Origin: Synergistaceae bacterium
GTDB taxonomy: Bacteria; Synergistota; Synergistia; Synergistales; Aminobacteriaceae
Direction: 5' to 3'
DNA: 8,366 bases
Assembly: GCA_017475805.1 (NCBI GenBank)
Contig: JAFVEW010000114.1
Coordinates: 1-8,366, forward strand
A program made the translations under genes and the position numbers. Below are positions 1 to 5,589 of this stretch, in pieces. A model generated the notes under the pieces. The model was not told the origin of the DNA, did not search any database, and saw only the letters and a program-made list of their open reading frames with translations. The stretch's first letter is position 1, and every line of letters begins with the position of its first letter.

Positions 1-2
1 AA

Positions 3-61
3 CTGTGTATGGACGAAAAGGAATCCTTATAAATACTGAAATAAATTGTGCCTATACACAG
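3..61. repeat. Imperfect inverted repeat (arms 3-12 and 51-61)
   Basis: CTGTGTATGG at 3-12 is matched by the reverse complement of CCTATACACAG at 51-61, with one unpaired base and a spacer of about 38 bases. It lies upstream of the HicB-like remnant. It could be an old operator or the arms of a weak RNA stem. No protein-coding signal was recognised in 1-109. Chance occurrence cannot be excluded. Confidence 0.3.
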
Positions 62-109
62 AAAACTTTACACACTCGAGATTTTAGTTGTCATATAAAC
101 ATTTTACTC

Positions 110-352
110 TTGAGGAGAGAATATCTACAGTTGCTTTTAGAAAAAGGTTACGGGATACGGAAAGCTGCAAGAGCTTTAGGGTGCGACACCCGAAGAGGCT
201 TTGAAAAATTCTGAAGTTATTATCGCTGAATGGCTCGAAACAGCTGAAATTCTTGGGCGCGAAATTCATCGATACGACGAAAATTTAATGTACGCATATA
301 AGGATTAAAAGGTAAGACGTCAGAAATTTTGGAACGTTATTTATCATCGTAA
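110..352 (+). pseudogene. Decayed HicB-family antitoxin-like gene
   Basis: No single open frame covers this segment, but a HicB-like protein can be pieced together from it. Frame 2 reads LLLEKGYGI then ALGCDT (about 131-190), resembling the HicB N-terminal strand and its LPGC core. The next reading switches to frame 3 at the CCC near 189-191 and gives PEEALKNSEVIIAEWLETAE then ILGREI, which closely fits the HicB consensus DTPEEAL..A..WLE.A...G..I. This frame stops at 306-308. A further shift at 305 reopens frame 2 as LKGKTSEILERYLSS, ending at 350-352. Each shift is explained by loss of one base, which suggests neutral decay. A purine-rich GAGGAGAG at 112-119 may be the old SD, but no ATG follows it. 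No HicA partner is visible to the left. The HicB assignment rests on remembered consensus, and the position of the original start is unknown. Confidence 0.5.
304..342 (+). repeat. Left copy of a 39-bp degenerate direct repeat
   Basis: By hand alignment this segment matches 930-968 at 32 of 39 positions. Read in frame from 305 it encodes LKGKTSEILERYL. The right copy encodes LEGKTGEILRRYL. Several differences are silent or conservative, so the similarity is that of two related gene 3' ends rather than of a simple non-coding repeat. The two copies bracket the minus-strand toxin-antitoxin module, and the toxin stop codon (337-339) falls inside this left copy. Confidence 0.6.
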
Positions 353-606
353 TGGCCTTTACAATGGGCTATGTAAATCCTATCGTCCTCCATATGATAA
401 ACAAGGCGGTCTTTTTCGTTAATGTGTCGACTGAACTCGCCTTGTAAATTTCCTGTTAATGCTTCGGGCTTTCCTATTCCGTATAAGCAGCCGTTACGCG
501 CTATATCTTTAATTAAATCATTTATGTGTCTAAGAGTCTTTTTATCTTCGGATTGCCAATAAAGATAATCTCGCCAAGCGTCTTCTGACCATATTATTTC
601 TGGCAT
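337..606 (-). CDS. yoeB: YoeB/Txe-family mRNA interferase toxin
   Basis: This is an 89-residue protein very close in length and sequence to E. coli YoeB (84 residues), a ribosome-dependent mRNA-cleaving toxin of type II toxin-antitoxin systems. The N-terminus IIWSEDAWRDYLYWQ and the segment INDLIKD are diagnostic of the family. The catalytic set known for YoeB (Glu46, Arg65, His83, Tyr84 in E. coli) appears to be intact here as Glu48 in KPEAL, Arg67 in DRLVY, and His85-Tyr86 in GHY. The C-terminus runs three residues (DDK) past the usual terminal HY. The start ATG (606-604) lies two bases after the antitoxin stop codon, and a GAGGTG SD sits within the last antitoxin codons, so translation is probably coupled to the antitoxin. 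Regulation is expected from the shared operator upstream of the antitoxin. The toxin looks active as encoded. Confidence 0.93.
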   Translation of the reverse strand: MPEIIWSEDAWRDYLYWQSEDKKTLRHINDLIKDIARNGCLYGIGKPEALTGNLQGEFSRHINEKDRLVYHMEDDRIYIAHCKGHYDDK

Positions 607-608
607 GA

Positions 609-863
609 CTACACCTCTATTAATTCATGAACTTGTCCTTTTCCTTCGCGTAATTCCTGCACGGATTTCAGAACATAAGCCTGATTAGACTGAGAATAAA
701 AAGGGTCGGGCGTCCGTGTTATTAAGAAAGGAATGCAATTTTCACGAAGCACAGCTTTAATGAAAATATTGATAGCTGTTGAAACGTTCAAGCCGACATT
801 TTCGCAAAATTCATAAAAATTTTTTTTATCAAATTCGTCAACTTCCGCCACTATAGTGCTCAT
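609..863 (-). CDS. RelB/DinJ-family antitoxin
   Basis: This 84-residue protein is predicted to neutralise the YoeB-type toxin encoded immediately downstream and to repress the operon. Residues 2-46 have the ribbon-helix-helix pattern of the RelB/DinJ family: an N-terminal strand (STIVAEVD), a first helix, and the signature GLNVSTAINIFIKAVLRENCIPF. The remaining C-terminal half, ending GKGQVHELIEV, is the expected toxin-wrapping tail. I chose the ATG at 863-861 rather than an upstream in-frame ATG at 941 for two reasons: AAGGAG (872-877 on the opposite strand) is correctly spaced from it, and the 26 extra residues would run through the promoter and operator and do not resemble the family. E. 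coli YoeB pairs with the Phd-fold antitoxin YefM, so a RelB/DinJ-fold partner is the alternative pairing. Gene order is antitoxin then toxin. Confidence 0.9.
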   Translation of the reverse strand: MSTIVAEVDEFDKKNFYEFCENVGLNVSTAINIFIKAVLRENCIPFLITRTPDPFYSQSNQAYVLKSVQELREGKGQVHELIEV

Positions 864-880
864 TTGACTAGCTCCTTTTT

Positions 881-898
881 TTGAAATTTTAATTTCAA
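881..898. promoter_or_regulatory. Palindromic operator of the toxin-antitoxin module
   Basis: TTGAAAT at 881-887 and ATTTCAA at 892-898 form a perfect 7-bp inverted repeat around a 4-base centre. The site lies between the antitoxin SD (872-877) and the probable -10 element (900-905), at or next to the expected transcription start. That is where RelB/DinJ-type ribbon-helix-helix antitoxins usually bind to autoregulate. Binding by this antitoxin is inferred. Confidence 0.55.
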
Positions 899-899
899 T

Positions 900-908
900 A
901 TTGTAGCA
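900..908 (-). promoter_or_regulatory. Extended -10 promoter for the toxin-antitoxin module
   Basis: On the minus strand the bases read TGCTACAAT, which is the extended -10 pattern TGnTACAAT, about 40 bases upstream of the antitoxin ATG. No good -35 hexamer is present at 17-18 bases, as is common for extended -10 promoters. The palindromic operator follows immediately downstream. Confidence 0.45.
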
Positions 909-929
909 AATCACCGAAGCCGAGAAAAA

Positions 930-968
930 ATTAGAAGGCAAGACAGGAGAAATTTTGAGACGTTATTT
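930..968 (+). repeat. Right copy of a 39-bp degenerate direct repeat, with a gene-tail remnant
   Basis: This segment matches 304-342 at 32 of 39 positions. Its reading frame is open from 907 to a TAG at 976-978 and encodes QITEAEKKLEGKTGEILRRY followed by LKL. It has no start codon and is preceded by an in-frame TAG at 904-906. It therefore looks like the surviving 3' end of a gene related to the HicB-like remnant on the far side of the toxin-antitoxin module. The full parent family was not recognised. Confidence 0.5.
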
Positions 969-1035
969 GAAGCTGTAGTTCTGAAACTTAATAGTTATTT
1001 TTCGTTAACTTTCTCTATCTTCTTCTACATTTATT

Positions 1036-1048
1036 TTGAAAATTTCAA
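1036..1048. promoter_or_regulatory. Perfect short palindrome upstream of the antiporter gene
   Basis: TTGAAA (1036-1041) and TTTCAA (1043-1048) form a perfect inverted repeat around one base. It lies in the -35 region of the probable promoter at 1053-1061, so it could be an operator or could itself supply a TTGAAA -35-like element. It shares the half-site TTGAAA with the toxin-antitoxin operator, but the half-site spacing differs. Confidence 0.3.
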
Positions 1049-1052
1049 AGAA

Positions 1053-1061
1053 TGTTAAAAT
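1053..1061 (+). promoter_or_regulatory. Probable extended -10 promoter for the antiporter operon
   Basis: TGTTAAAAT fits the extended -10 pattern TGnTAAAAT. Transcription would start near 1068, leaving a leader of about 33 bases that carries the SD AGGAGG (1083-1088). The -35 is poor at the standard spacing. The rest of 979-1052 shows nothing else I can support. Confidence 0.4.
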
Positions 1062-1100
1062 TATGCGCGAAAAAAATTTGTAAGGAGGACTTACAGAATT

Positions 1101-2615
1101 ATGCACGGTACTATTTGGGCATTAGTGCCTTCGTTTTTTGCAATAGGCTTGGCACTGCTCACAAAAGAAGTTTATTCTTCTCTATTTCTCGGAATTTTCT
1201 TAGGGGCATTGTTTGCAGCAGATTTTAACATAGTCAATGCTTTTAACGTCGTTGTCGTTAAGGGCTTGTCGTCTTCTGTTTCTGAACTTGGCGGAATAAT
1301 TTGTTTCTTAGTAATTTTAGGAATCTTAGTTGGACTCGTGAATAAATCCGGAGGAAGTCAGGCCTTCGGGCGTTGGGCTGAAAAAAATATTAAATCCCGC
1401 GTCGGCGTCCAAATTGCGACGTTTATCTTAGGCATTTTAATTTTCATTGATGACTATTTTAACTGCCTCACCGTCGGTTCAGTTATGCTTCCCGTTACAG
1501 ACAGAGCAAAAATTTCACGCGCGAAATTAGCATATTTAATCGACGCAACAGCCGCACCTGTCTGTATGATCGCGCCTATATCTTCGTGGGCTGCTGCAGT
1601 CTCTGGAGTCGCTAATGATTTAGGCACAGGTGTTACGGGAATACAGCTTTTCATAAAGGCAATTCCCTATAATTTTTATTCGCTCTTAACGTTCGTGTTT
1701 ATTGTTGCTATCGTATTTATGAAATTTGATTACGGCAAAATGAAAATCGCTGAAATGAACGCGACGCTTAACGGCGATTTAGGAGCTTTGAAGGGTTCTG
1801 AATCTACAAGCGAAAATTCAAAGGGAATGATTCTCGATTTAGTTTTGCCTGTCTTGGCCTTAATCGTTGTAGTATTCTTTGCAATGTTATACGCTGGCGG
1901 CTATTACGGAAAAACTGACTGGATCGGCGACGAAAACGTAGGAAACTTGATCGGCGCGTTCGGAGACACTAACGCAATGATAGCTCTCCCTTGGGGCGGC
2001 TTAGTTGTTCTGTTAGGAACTTTCGTTTATTTCATGCTTAGACGAACAATTAAATTCAAAGAAATGGGCGAGTGCATTCCGCAAGGCTTTGTAGCTATGG
2101 TACCGTCAATCTTAATTTTAATCATGGCAACGACTTTGAAGACTATCACTTCAAACCTCGGCGCGGCACAATTTGTTCATGATTTGATGCTCGGAGCTTC
2201 GTCAGGACTTTATAGTTTATTGCCTGCTGTTATTTTCTTGGTCGCAATAGTCTTAGCGTTCGCTACTGGAACATCATGGGGAACATTTGGAATTTTAATC
2301 CCGATAGTTACGGCAATCTTCCCGCACGACAGCGAATTATTGGTAATTGGAATTTCAGCCTGCCTTGCCGGAGCAGTTTGCGGAGATCATTGCTCGCCGA
2401 TTTCAGATACTACTATAATGTCATCAGCAGGTGCTCAGATTGAACACGTCCAGCACGTTGCGACACAGCTCCCTTACGCTATGACCGTTGCGGGCGTCAG
2501 CTTTGTAACTTATATACTTGCAGGCTTTATTAATAACTGGGTAATTTGCTTGGCCGTTGGCGCGGTCTTGGCGGTTGTAACACTTGCTTTTATTAAGAAA
2601 AGGACAGCGGACTAA
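1101..2615 (+). CDS. NhaC-family Na+/H+ antiporter
   Basis: This is a 504-residue polytopic inner-membrane protein expected to exchange Na+ for H+, supporting pH and sodium homeostasis. Family landmarks are in order: a hydrophobic N-terminus (residues 4-40), the intramembrane acidic pair in FIDDYFNCLTVG (about 115-126), DRAKISRAKLAYLIDATAAP (134-153) followed by a small-residue stretch, a large hydrophilic loop near 205-245, TSWGTFGILIP (391-401), and GDHCSPISDTTIMSSAGA (428-445), which is the most diagnostic block. Length is normal for the family. The ATG at 1101 follows an excellent AGGAGG at 1083-1088, although the spacing of 12 bases is slightly long. The next gene starts only 27 bases after the stop and has its own strong SD, so the two are probably co-transcribed. 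Some relatives carry organic acid/Na+ exchange (malate-lactate, arginine), so the exact substrate is not certain. Confidence 0.9.
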   Translation: MHGTIWALVPSFFAIGLALLTKEVYSSLFLGIFLGALFAADFNIVNAFNVVVVKGLSSSVSELGGIICFLVILGILVGLVNKSGGSQAFGRWAEKNIKSRVGVQIATFILGILIFIDDYFNCLTVGSVMLPVTDRAKISRAKLAYLIDATAAPVCMIAPISSWAAAVSGVANDLGTGVTGIQLFIKAIPYNFYSLLTFVFIVAIVFMKFDYGKMKIAEMNATLNGDLGALKGSESTSENSKGMILDLVLPVLALIVVVFFAMLYAGGYYGKTDWIGDENVGNLIGAFGDTNAMIALPWGGLVVLLGTFVYFMLRRTIKFKEMGECIPQGFVAMVPSILILIMATTLKTITSNLGAAQFVHDLMLGASSGLYSLLPAVIFLVAIVLAFATGTSWGTFGILIPIVTAIFPHDSELLVIGISACLAGAVCGDHCSPISDTTIMSSAGAQIEHVQHVATQLPYAMTVAGVSFVTYILAGFINNWVICLAVGAVLAVVTLAFIKKRTAD

Positions 2616-2642
2616 AAAATTTTCGCTAAGGAGGCAGCGTTT

Positions 2643-3728
2643 ATGAGGCGTGTATGTTTTGCGACTGTACTTTGCTTAATGTTTCTGACGTTTTCTGCAT
2701 TCGCTGAAGATTTTAACGTCGTGATGAAGAGGGCCAATTTAGGCAATGCTGAAGCACAGTTTCAAATAGGGCGAATGTATGCTAATGGCGATGGCGTAAA
2801 ACAAGATTATAAACTGGCCGCATCGTGGTACGAAAAAGCTGCGAAGCGTTCTCACCCTGCGGCGCAGAATAATCTCGGCGTCCTTTATCACGATGGGAAA
2901 GGCGTTAAGCAAGACTATAAGAAAGCTCGTAGATTGTATGAGAAAGCTGCCGCTCAGAACTATGGTTTTGCTTTTGGTAACCTTGGCTGGATGTATCAGC
3001 ACGGGCAAGGCGTTGATGTCAATTACAAAAAAGCCTTTGAATATTACATTAGAGGAGCAGCACAGGGAAATGCTCGTTCGCTGAATCAACTCGGCTGGTT
3101 TTACGAACACGGTCTTGGCGTTGAGATAGATTACGGCGAGGCTTTTAAGTGGTATTCAAAGGGTGCGAATAAAGGCAATGACGCTAGTATGAATAACATC
3201 GCCAATATGTATGAGAATGGCATGGGAGTTGCGAAAGATATTAAAAAAGCTATCGCCTTGTACAGACAGTCTGCGGAAAAGGGCAACGAAAACGCAAGAG
3301 CGGCACTCGTAAGACTAAATGCCTCATATATGACTACACCTACGATACAGGGAAACGTCGCTGAAGGAAATGACGGATACGTTTCCTTAAACGATGATGC
3401 TGATGTTAAACCGAGAATGGCAGTTCTTGCTTTTGAGGACAGAAGCGAGGGGAAAAAAGCTAATCCGAAAGCCATTATGAATATGGTGGTCACAGAGTTA
3501 CATAAAAAAAGAAGCTTTGCCTTATTAGAGCGTGAACTTATCGATGACATCAGTAAAGAAGCAAATTTTGAATATTCTGATACGTCAACAGCTGTAAAAA
3601 TCGGAAAACTTAAGAGTGCACAGTACGTCATGACGGGAGCAATTACACTTTACTATTACAGCGAGAATCGTCCGGGTTCGTACTCCCGATTCTTGGAGCA
3701 GAAACTAAGGCCAAAACTGCTTATGTAG
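2643..3728 (+). CDS. Exported Sel1-repeat protein with CsgG-like domain, truncated by frameshift
   Basis: The encoded protein begins with a signal peptide (MRR, hydrophobic core 4-18, probable cleavage after AFA at residue 21; no lipobox cysteine). Five tandem Sel1-type (TPR-like) repeats of exactly 36 residues follow (about 32-67, 68-103, 104-139, 140-175, 176-211), each with the pattern GN..A...LG..Y..G.GV..DY.KA..WY.KAA. After a linker (about 222-255), residues 257 onward (MAVLAFEDRSEG, ELHKKRSFALLERELIDDI, AQYVMTGAI) resemble the CsgG/FlgO-like periplasmic or outer-membrane domain. The reading frame then goes wrong after about residue 341 and ends in an unrelated 20-residue tail at 3728. 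The natural C-terminus continues in another frame to 3940 and is listed separately. The start ATG has AAGGAGG at 2628-2634 with ideal spacing. Sel1 arrays act as protein-binding scaffolds. The role here is probably envelope-associated, and the partner is unknown. If the frameshift is real, the CsgG-like domain is probably non-functional. Confidence 0.85.
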   Translation: MRRVCFATVLCLMFLTFSAFAEDFNVVMKRANLGNAEAQFQIGRMYANGDGVKQDYKLAASWYEKAAKRSHPAAQNNLGVLYHDGKGVKQDYKKARRLYEKAAAQNYGFAFGNLGWMYQHGQGVDVNYKKAFEYYIRGAAQGNARSLNQLGWFYEHGLGVEIDYGEAFKWYSKGANKGNDASMNNIANMYENGMGVAKDIKKAIALYRQSAEKGNENARAALVRLNASYMTTPTIQGNVAEGNDGYVSLNDDADVKPRMAVLAFEDRSEGKKANPKAIMNMVVTELHKKRSFALLERELIDDISKEANFEYSDTSTAVKIGKLKSAQYVMTGAITLYYYSENRPGSYSRFLEQKLRPKLLM

Positions 3729-3940
3729 TCATTGACCTTAGAGTAATTGATGTCGAAACAGGGGAGATAGTTTATGCGCAAGATAAAACGGGAAAGGCTA
3801 CGCAGAACGCTAAAAAATCAACCCTCAAGGACTACAATAAGGTAGTAGGAGGTCTTTTAGACGCAGCAACCCGAGACGCTGTGAGTAAACATGTATCTGC
3901 ATTAATGCTCTCTCTTGAAAAATTTAACTCGCGTAAGTAA
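3665..3940 (+). pseudogene. Out-of-frame C-terminus of the Sel1/CsgG-like gene
   Basis: From 3665 a different frame is open for about 91 codons to TAA at 3938-3940. It reads SSGFVLPILGAETKAKTAYV, then VIDLRVIDVETGEIVYAQDK, and ends KFNSRK. The pattern AYVVIDLRVIDVETGEIVYA is typical of the second half of CsgG-like domains and follows naturally from the domain begun in the upstream gene. Adding one base between about 3663 and 3671 would join both parts into one protein of about 432 residues (2643-3940). No slippery heptamer is visible there, so a one-base deletion (mutation or sequencing/assembly error) is more likely than programmed frameshifting. Codon use still looks coding, which implies a recent event or an artefact. 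Confidence 0.8.
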
Positions 3941-3948
3941 GAATTTAA

Positions 3949-3977
3949 TGAACAAATACGGCTTGCGCTGATATAAT
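3949..3977 (+). promoter_or_regulatory. Strong extended -10 promoter for trpF
   Basis: TGATATAAT at 3969-3977 is a perfect extended -10 (TGnTATAAT). TGAACA at 3949-3954 sits exactly 17 bases upstream of the hexamer and matches four of six -35 positions. Transcription would start around 3984, inside the following hairpin, giving a leader of about 57 bases before the trpF ATG. It begins only a few bases after the stop codon of the upstream gene remnant. Confidence 0.6.
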
Positions 3978-3980
3978 TTC

Positions 3981-4019
3981 GAGCGAGCTTGAAAATTTTA
4001 AGTTTCGCTCTTATTTTTT
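3981..4019 (+). terminator. Rho-independent terminator-like hairpin upstream of trpF
   Basis: GAGCGA at 3981-3986 pairs with TCGCTC at 4005-4010. The stem continues imperfectly through CTTGAAAA/TTTTAAG and is followed by the T-rich TTATTTTTTA (4011-4020). It is well placed to end transcription of the antiporter-Sel1 operon. It sits directly on the predicted start site of the trpF promoter, so a transcript starting near 3984 would lack the first bases of the stem. Confidence 0.6.
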
Positions 4020-4040
4020 ATTTAAGGAAAATAAATTAGA

Positions 4041-4670
4041 ATGATAAAAGTAAAAATTTGCGGCATTTGCCACGAATCTGAAATCGGAATAATGAACGAG
4101 TTAGCTCCCGAATATGTCGGGTTTGTTTTTATTCCAAAGAGCCGCCATTTTATCGCGCCTGAGTATGCAAGTATGCTGCGCTCAAAACTTCGTAAAGGTA
4201 TTCAATCAGTCGGAGTCTTTGCAAACGAATCATTAAAAACTGTAGCTATGTGCGTTGAAACCGCAGGACTTAACATGGTTCAGCTTCATGGCAACGAGAC
4301 GGGCGAGTATGTTGCGGCATTACGCGAGTATATTCGTTGCCCGATTATGAAAGTTTATAAAGTTTCTAAGCCGATTGACGCTGAAAGAGCAATGTATTCA
4401 ACGGCGGATTATGCTATGCTTGACGGCGGCAACGCTGGCGACGGAAAAACTTTTGACTGGTCTTTGATCGGCAAAGTTCACAGAAAATTCTTTCTTTCCG
4501 GCGGTTTAACTCCTGAGAATGTCATAAACGCTTTGGCTATTTCTTCACAGCCTTATGCCGTCAATGTAAGTTCGGGCGTCGAAGCAAACCGAATAAAAGA
4601 TTATAAAAAAGTTATGCAATTTATCGCGGCCGTTAGAAATTTCAAAACTAAGAAAACAGTTTCGATATAA
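4041..4670 (+). CDS. trpF: Phosphoribosylanthranilate isomerase
   Basis: TrpF is a cytoplasmic TIM-barrel enzyme that converts N-(5-phosphoribosyl)anthranilate to CdRP, the third step of tryptophan synthesis from chorismate. The length of 209 residues is normal. Key features are the N-terminal KVKICG with the catalytic-base Cys7, QLHG at 81-84, the general-acid Asp128 in AMLDGG, and the phosphate-binding SGGLTPENV (153-161) and SSGVE (177-181). In the stretch before SSGVE, Asn175 replaces the Asp that is commoner in the family (DVSSGVE), while the catalytic pair is intact. The ATG at 4041 has a modest AAGGA at 4024-4028, spaced about 12 bases. No other trp gene is in the window, so trpF stands alone with a transporter gene that starts 12 bases after its stop. 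The enzyme is predicted to be functional. Confidence 0.95.
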   Translation: MIKVKICGICHESEIGIMNELAPEYVGFVFIPKSRHFIAPEYASMLRSKLRKGIQSVGVFANESLKTVAMCVETAGLNMVQLHGNETGEYVAALREYIRCPIMKVYKVSKPIDAERAMYSTADYAMLDGGNAGDGKTFDWSLIGKVHRKFFLSGGLTPENVINALAISSQPYAVNVSSGVEANRIKDYKKVMQFIAAVRNFKTKKTVSI

Positions 4671-4682
4671 AAATTTTTAATC

Positions 4683-5534
4683 ATGTTTTTAATTTTTCTC
4701 GCCGGAGTTCTTTGGGGAGCTATTGGAATTTTCGTTAAAGAATTAAACTCGCTCGGAGCAAGTTCTGCACAGACTTGTTTTTTAAGAATGTTCTCAGGAT
4801 TTTTAATAATGTCTGCGGTCGGCCTCGTTAAAAATAAAAAAAATTTTTTCGCGGTTGATAAAAAAACTTTATTATTATGCGCAGGGCTCGGCTTAATTTC
4901 TCATGGATTTTTTAATATCTGCTACACAGCTTCGATTAAATTAAACGGAATGGGAATAGCCTGCGTCTTGATGTACAGTGCTCCTGTCTTCACGGCAATA
5001 GCTTCGGGAATTTTCTTTCACGAAAAAATTTCAGGCTTAAAGATTTTTGCCTTAGCGTTAAATATTCTCGGTTGTATCTTGACGGTAACGGGCGGCAGCT
5101 TAACGGGCAGCGAAAAATTTTCTTTAATCGGAATTTTAGCGGGACTCGGCACAGGATTTTGTTACGGAATGGCCGCGATATTCGGCAAGGCAGGCGAAAA
5201 AACTGACGCTTCGATAATAAGCGCGTATAGTTATCTTTTTGCGGCGTTATTTTTATTTATTTTTAACACGCCGAGCCTCGAAAATCTTAACGCAAAAATT
5301 TTAAGCATCGGCTTTTTATATGGATTAATTCCGACATCATTAGCTTATATAGTGTATTATAACGGCTTGAAAAAAATAAGCGACACAAGCAAAGTTCCTG
5401 TTATAGCTTCTATCGAACCCATAGTAGCGGTCTTAATCGGAATAGTGATATATAATGAACAAGCTACAGCCGCAAATTTTTTAGGCTTTGCTGTGGTATT
5501 TTTATCGATTGTTATAATGGTAAAGGCAAAATAG
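4683..5534 (+). CDS. EamA/DMT-family transporter
   Basis: This 283-residue inner-membrane protein of the drug/metabolite transporter superfamily has ten predicted transmembrane helices in two EamA repeats (about 3-136 and 147-280). The first begins with the characteristic VLWGAIGIFVK (9-19). Each repeat ends with the family hallmark: MYSAPVFTAIASGIFFHEK (97-115) and ASIEPIVAVLIGIVIYNEQ (242-260). Such proteins commonly export amino acids or other small metabolites, but the substrate cannot be read from sequence. The start ATG lies 12 bases after the trpF stop, in the same reading frame, and no SD is visible, so translation probably depends on re-initiation after trpF. The pairing with trpF might hint at an aromatic or tryptophan-pathway metabolite, but this is weak inference. 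Confidence 0.88.
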   Translation: MFLIFLAGVLWGAIGIFVKELNSLGASSAQTCFLRMFSGFLIMSAVGLVKNKKNFFAVDKKTLLLCAGLGLISHGFFNICYTASIKLNGMGIACVLMYSAPVFTAIASGIFFHEKISGLKIFALALNILGCILTVTGGSLTGSEKFSLIGILAGLGTGFCYGMAAIFGKAGEKTDASIISAYSYLFAALFLFIFNTPSLENLNAKILSIGFLYGLIPTSLAYIVYYNGLKKISDTSKVPVIASIEPIVAVLIGIVIYNEQATAANFLGFAVVFLSIVIMVKAK

Positions 5535-5575
5535 AAATAAAGAAATAAAATTGAAAGTGAAAAAATTTTAGATAC

Positions 5576-5581
5576 AGGTGA
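5576..5581 (+). promoter_or_regulatory. Ribosome binding site that fixes the ParA start
   Basis: AGGTGA lies eight bases before the ATG at 5590. An in-frame GTG at 5578 is part of this SD itself, so it is unlikely to be the start. Using it would add only MINN to the protein. No convincing promoter was found in 5535-5575. Confidence 0.65.
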
Positions 5582-5589
5582 TAAATAAC

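Noticed and set aside
5..214. Open frame whose end (EKGYGIRKAARALGC) looks like a helix-turn-helix of a transposase or regulator
   Set aside because: It has no SD, its first half has no protein character, and the same DNA followed into the next frame gives a much better HicB-like reading (DTPEEAL...WLETAE). I treat it as part of a HicB-like pseudogene.
3131..3631. 166-codon open frame on the minus strand
   Set aside because: It is the antisense of a clear Sel1-repeat/CsgG-like coding region, has no SD or recognisable domain, and is Ser/Phe-rich as expected from antisense of Lys/Glu codons.
3655..3680. Programmed -1 ribosomal frameshift in the Sel1/CsgG-like gene
   Set aside because: No X-XXY-YYZ slippery heptamer and no obvious downstream stem are found. 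A one-base indel explains the break more simply.
3989..4001. TTGAAAATTTTAA as a second copy of the antiporter-promoter palindrome
   Set aside because: AAAATTTT-type runs are frequent throughout this AT-rich window, and here the bases are explained by the terminator stem.
3984..4040. T-box or trp leader-peptide attenuator for trpF
   Set aside because: The predicted leader is only about 57 bases, with no Trp-rich short frame and no T-box core. It is too short for either mechanism.
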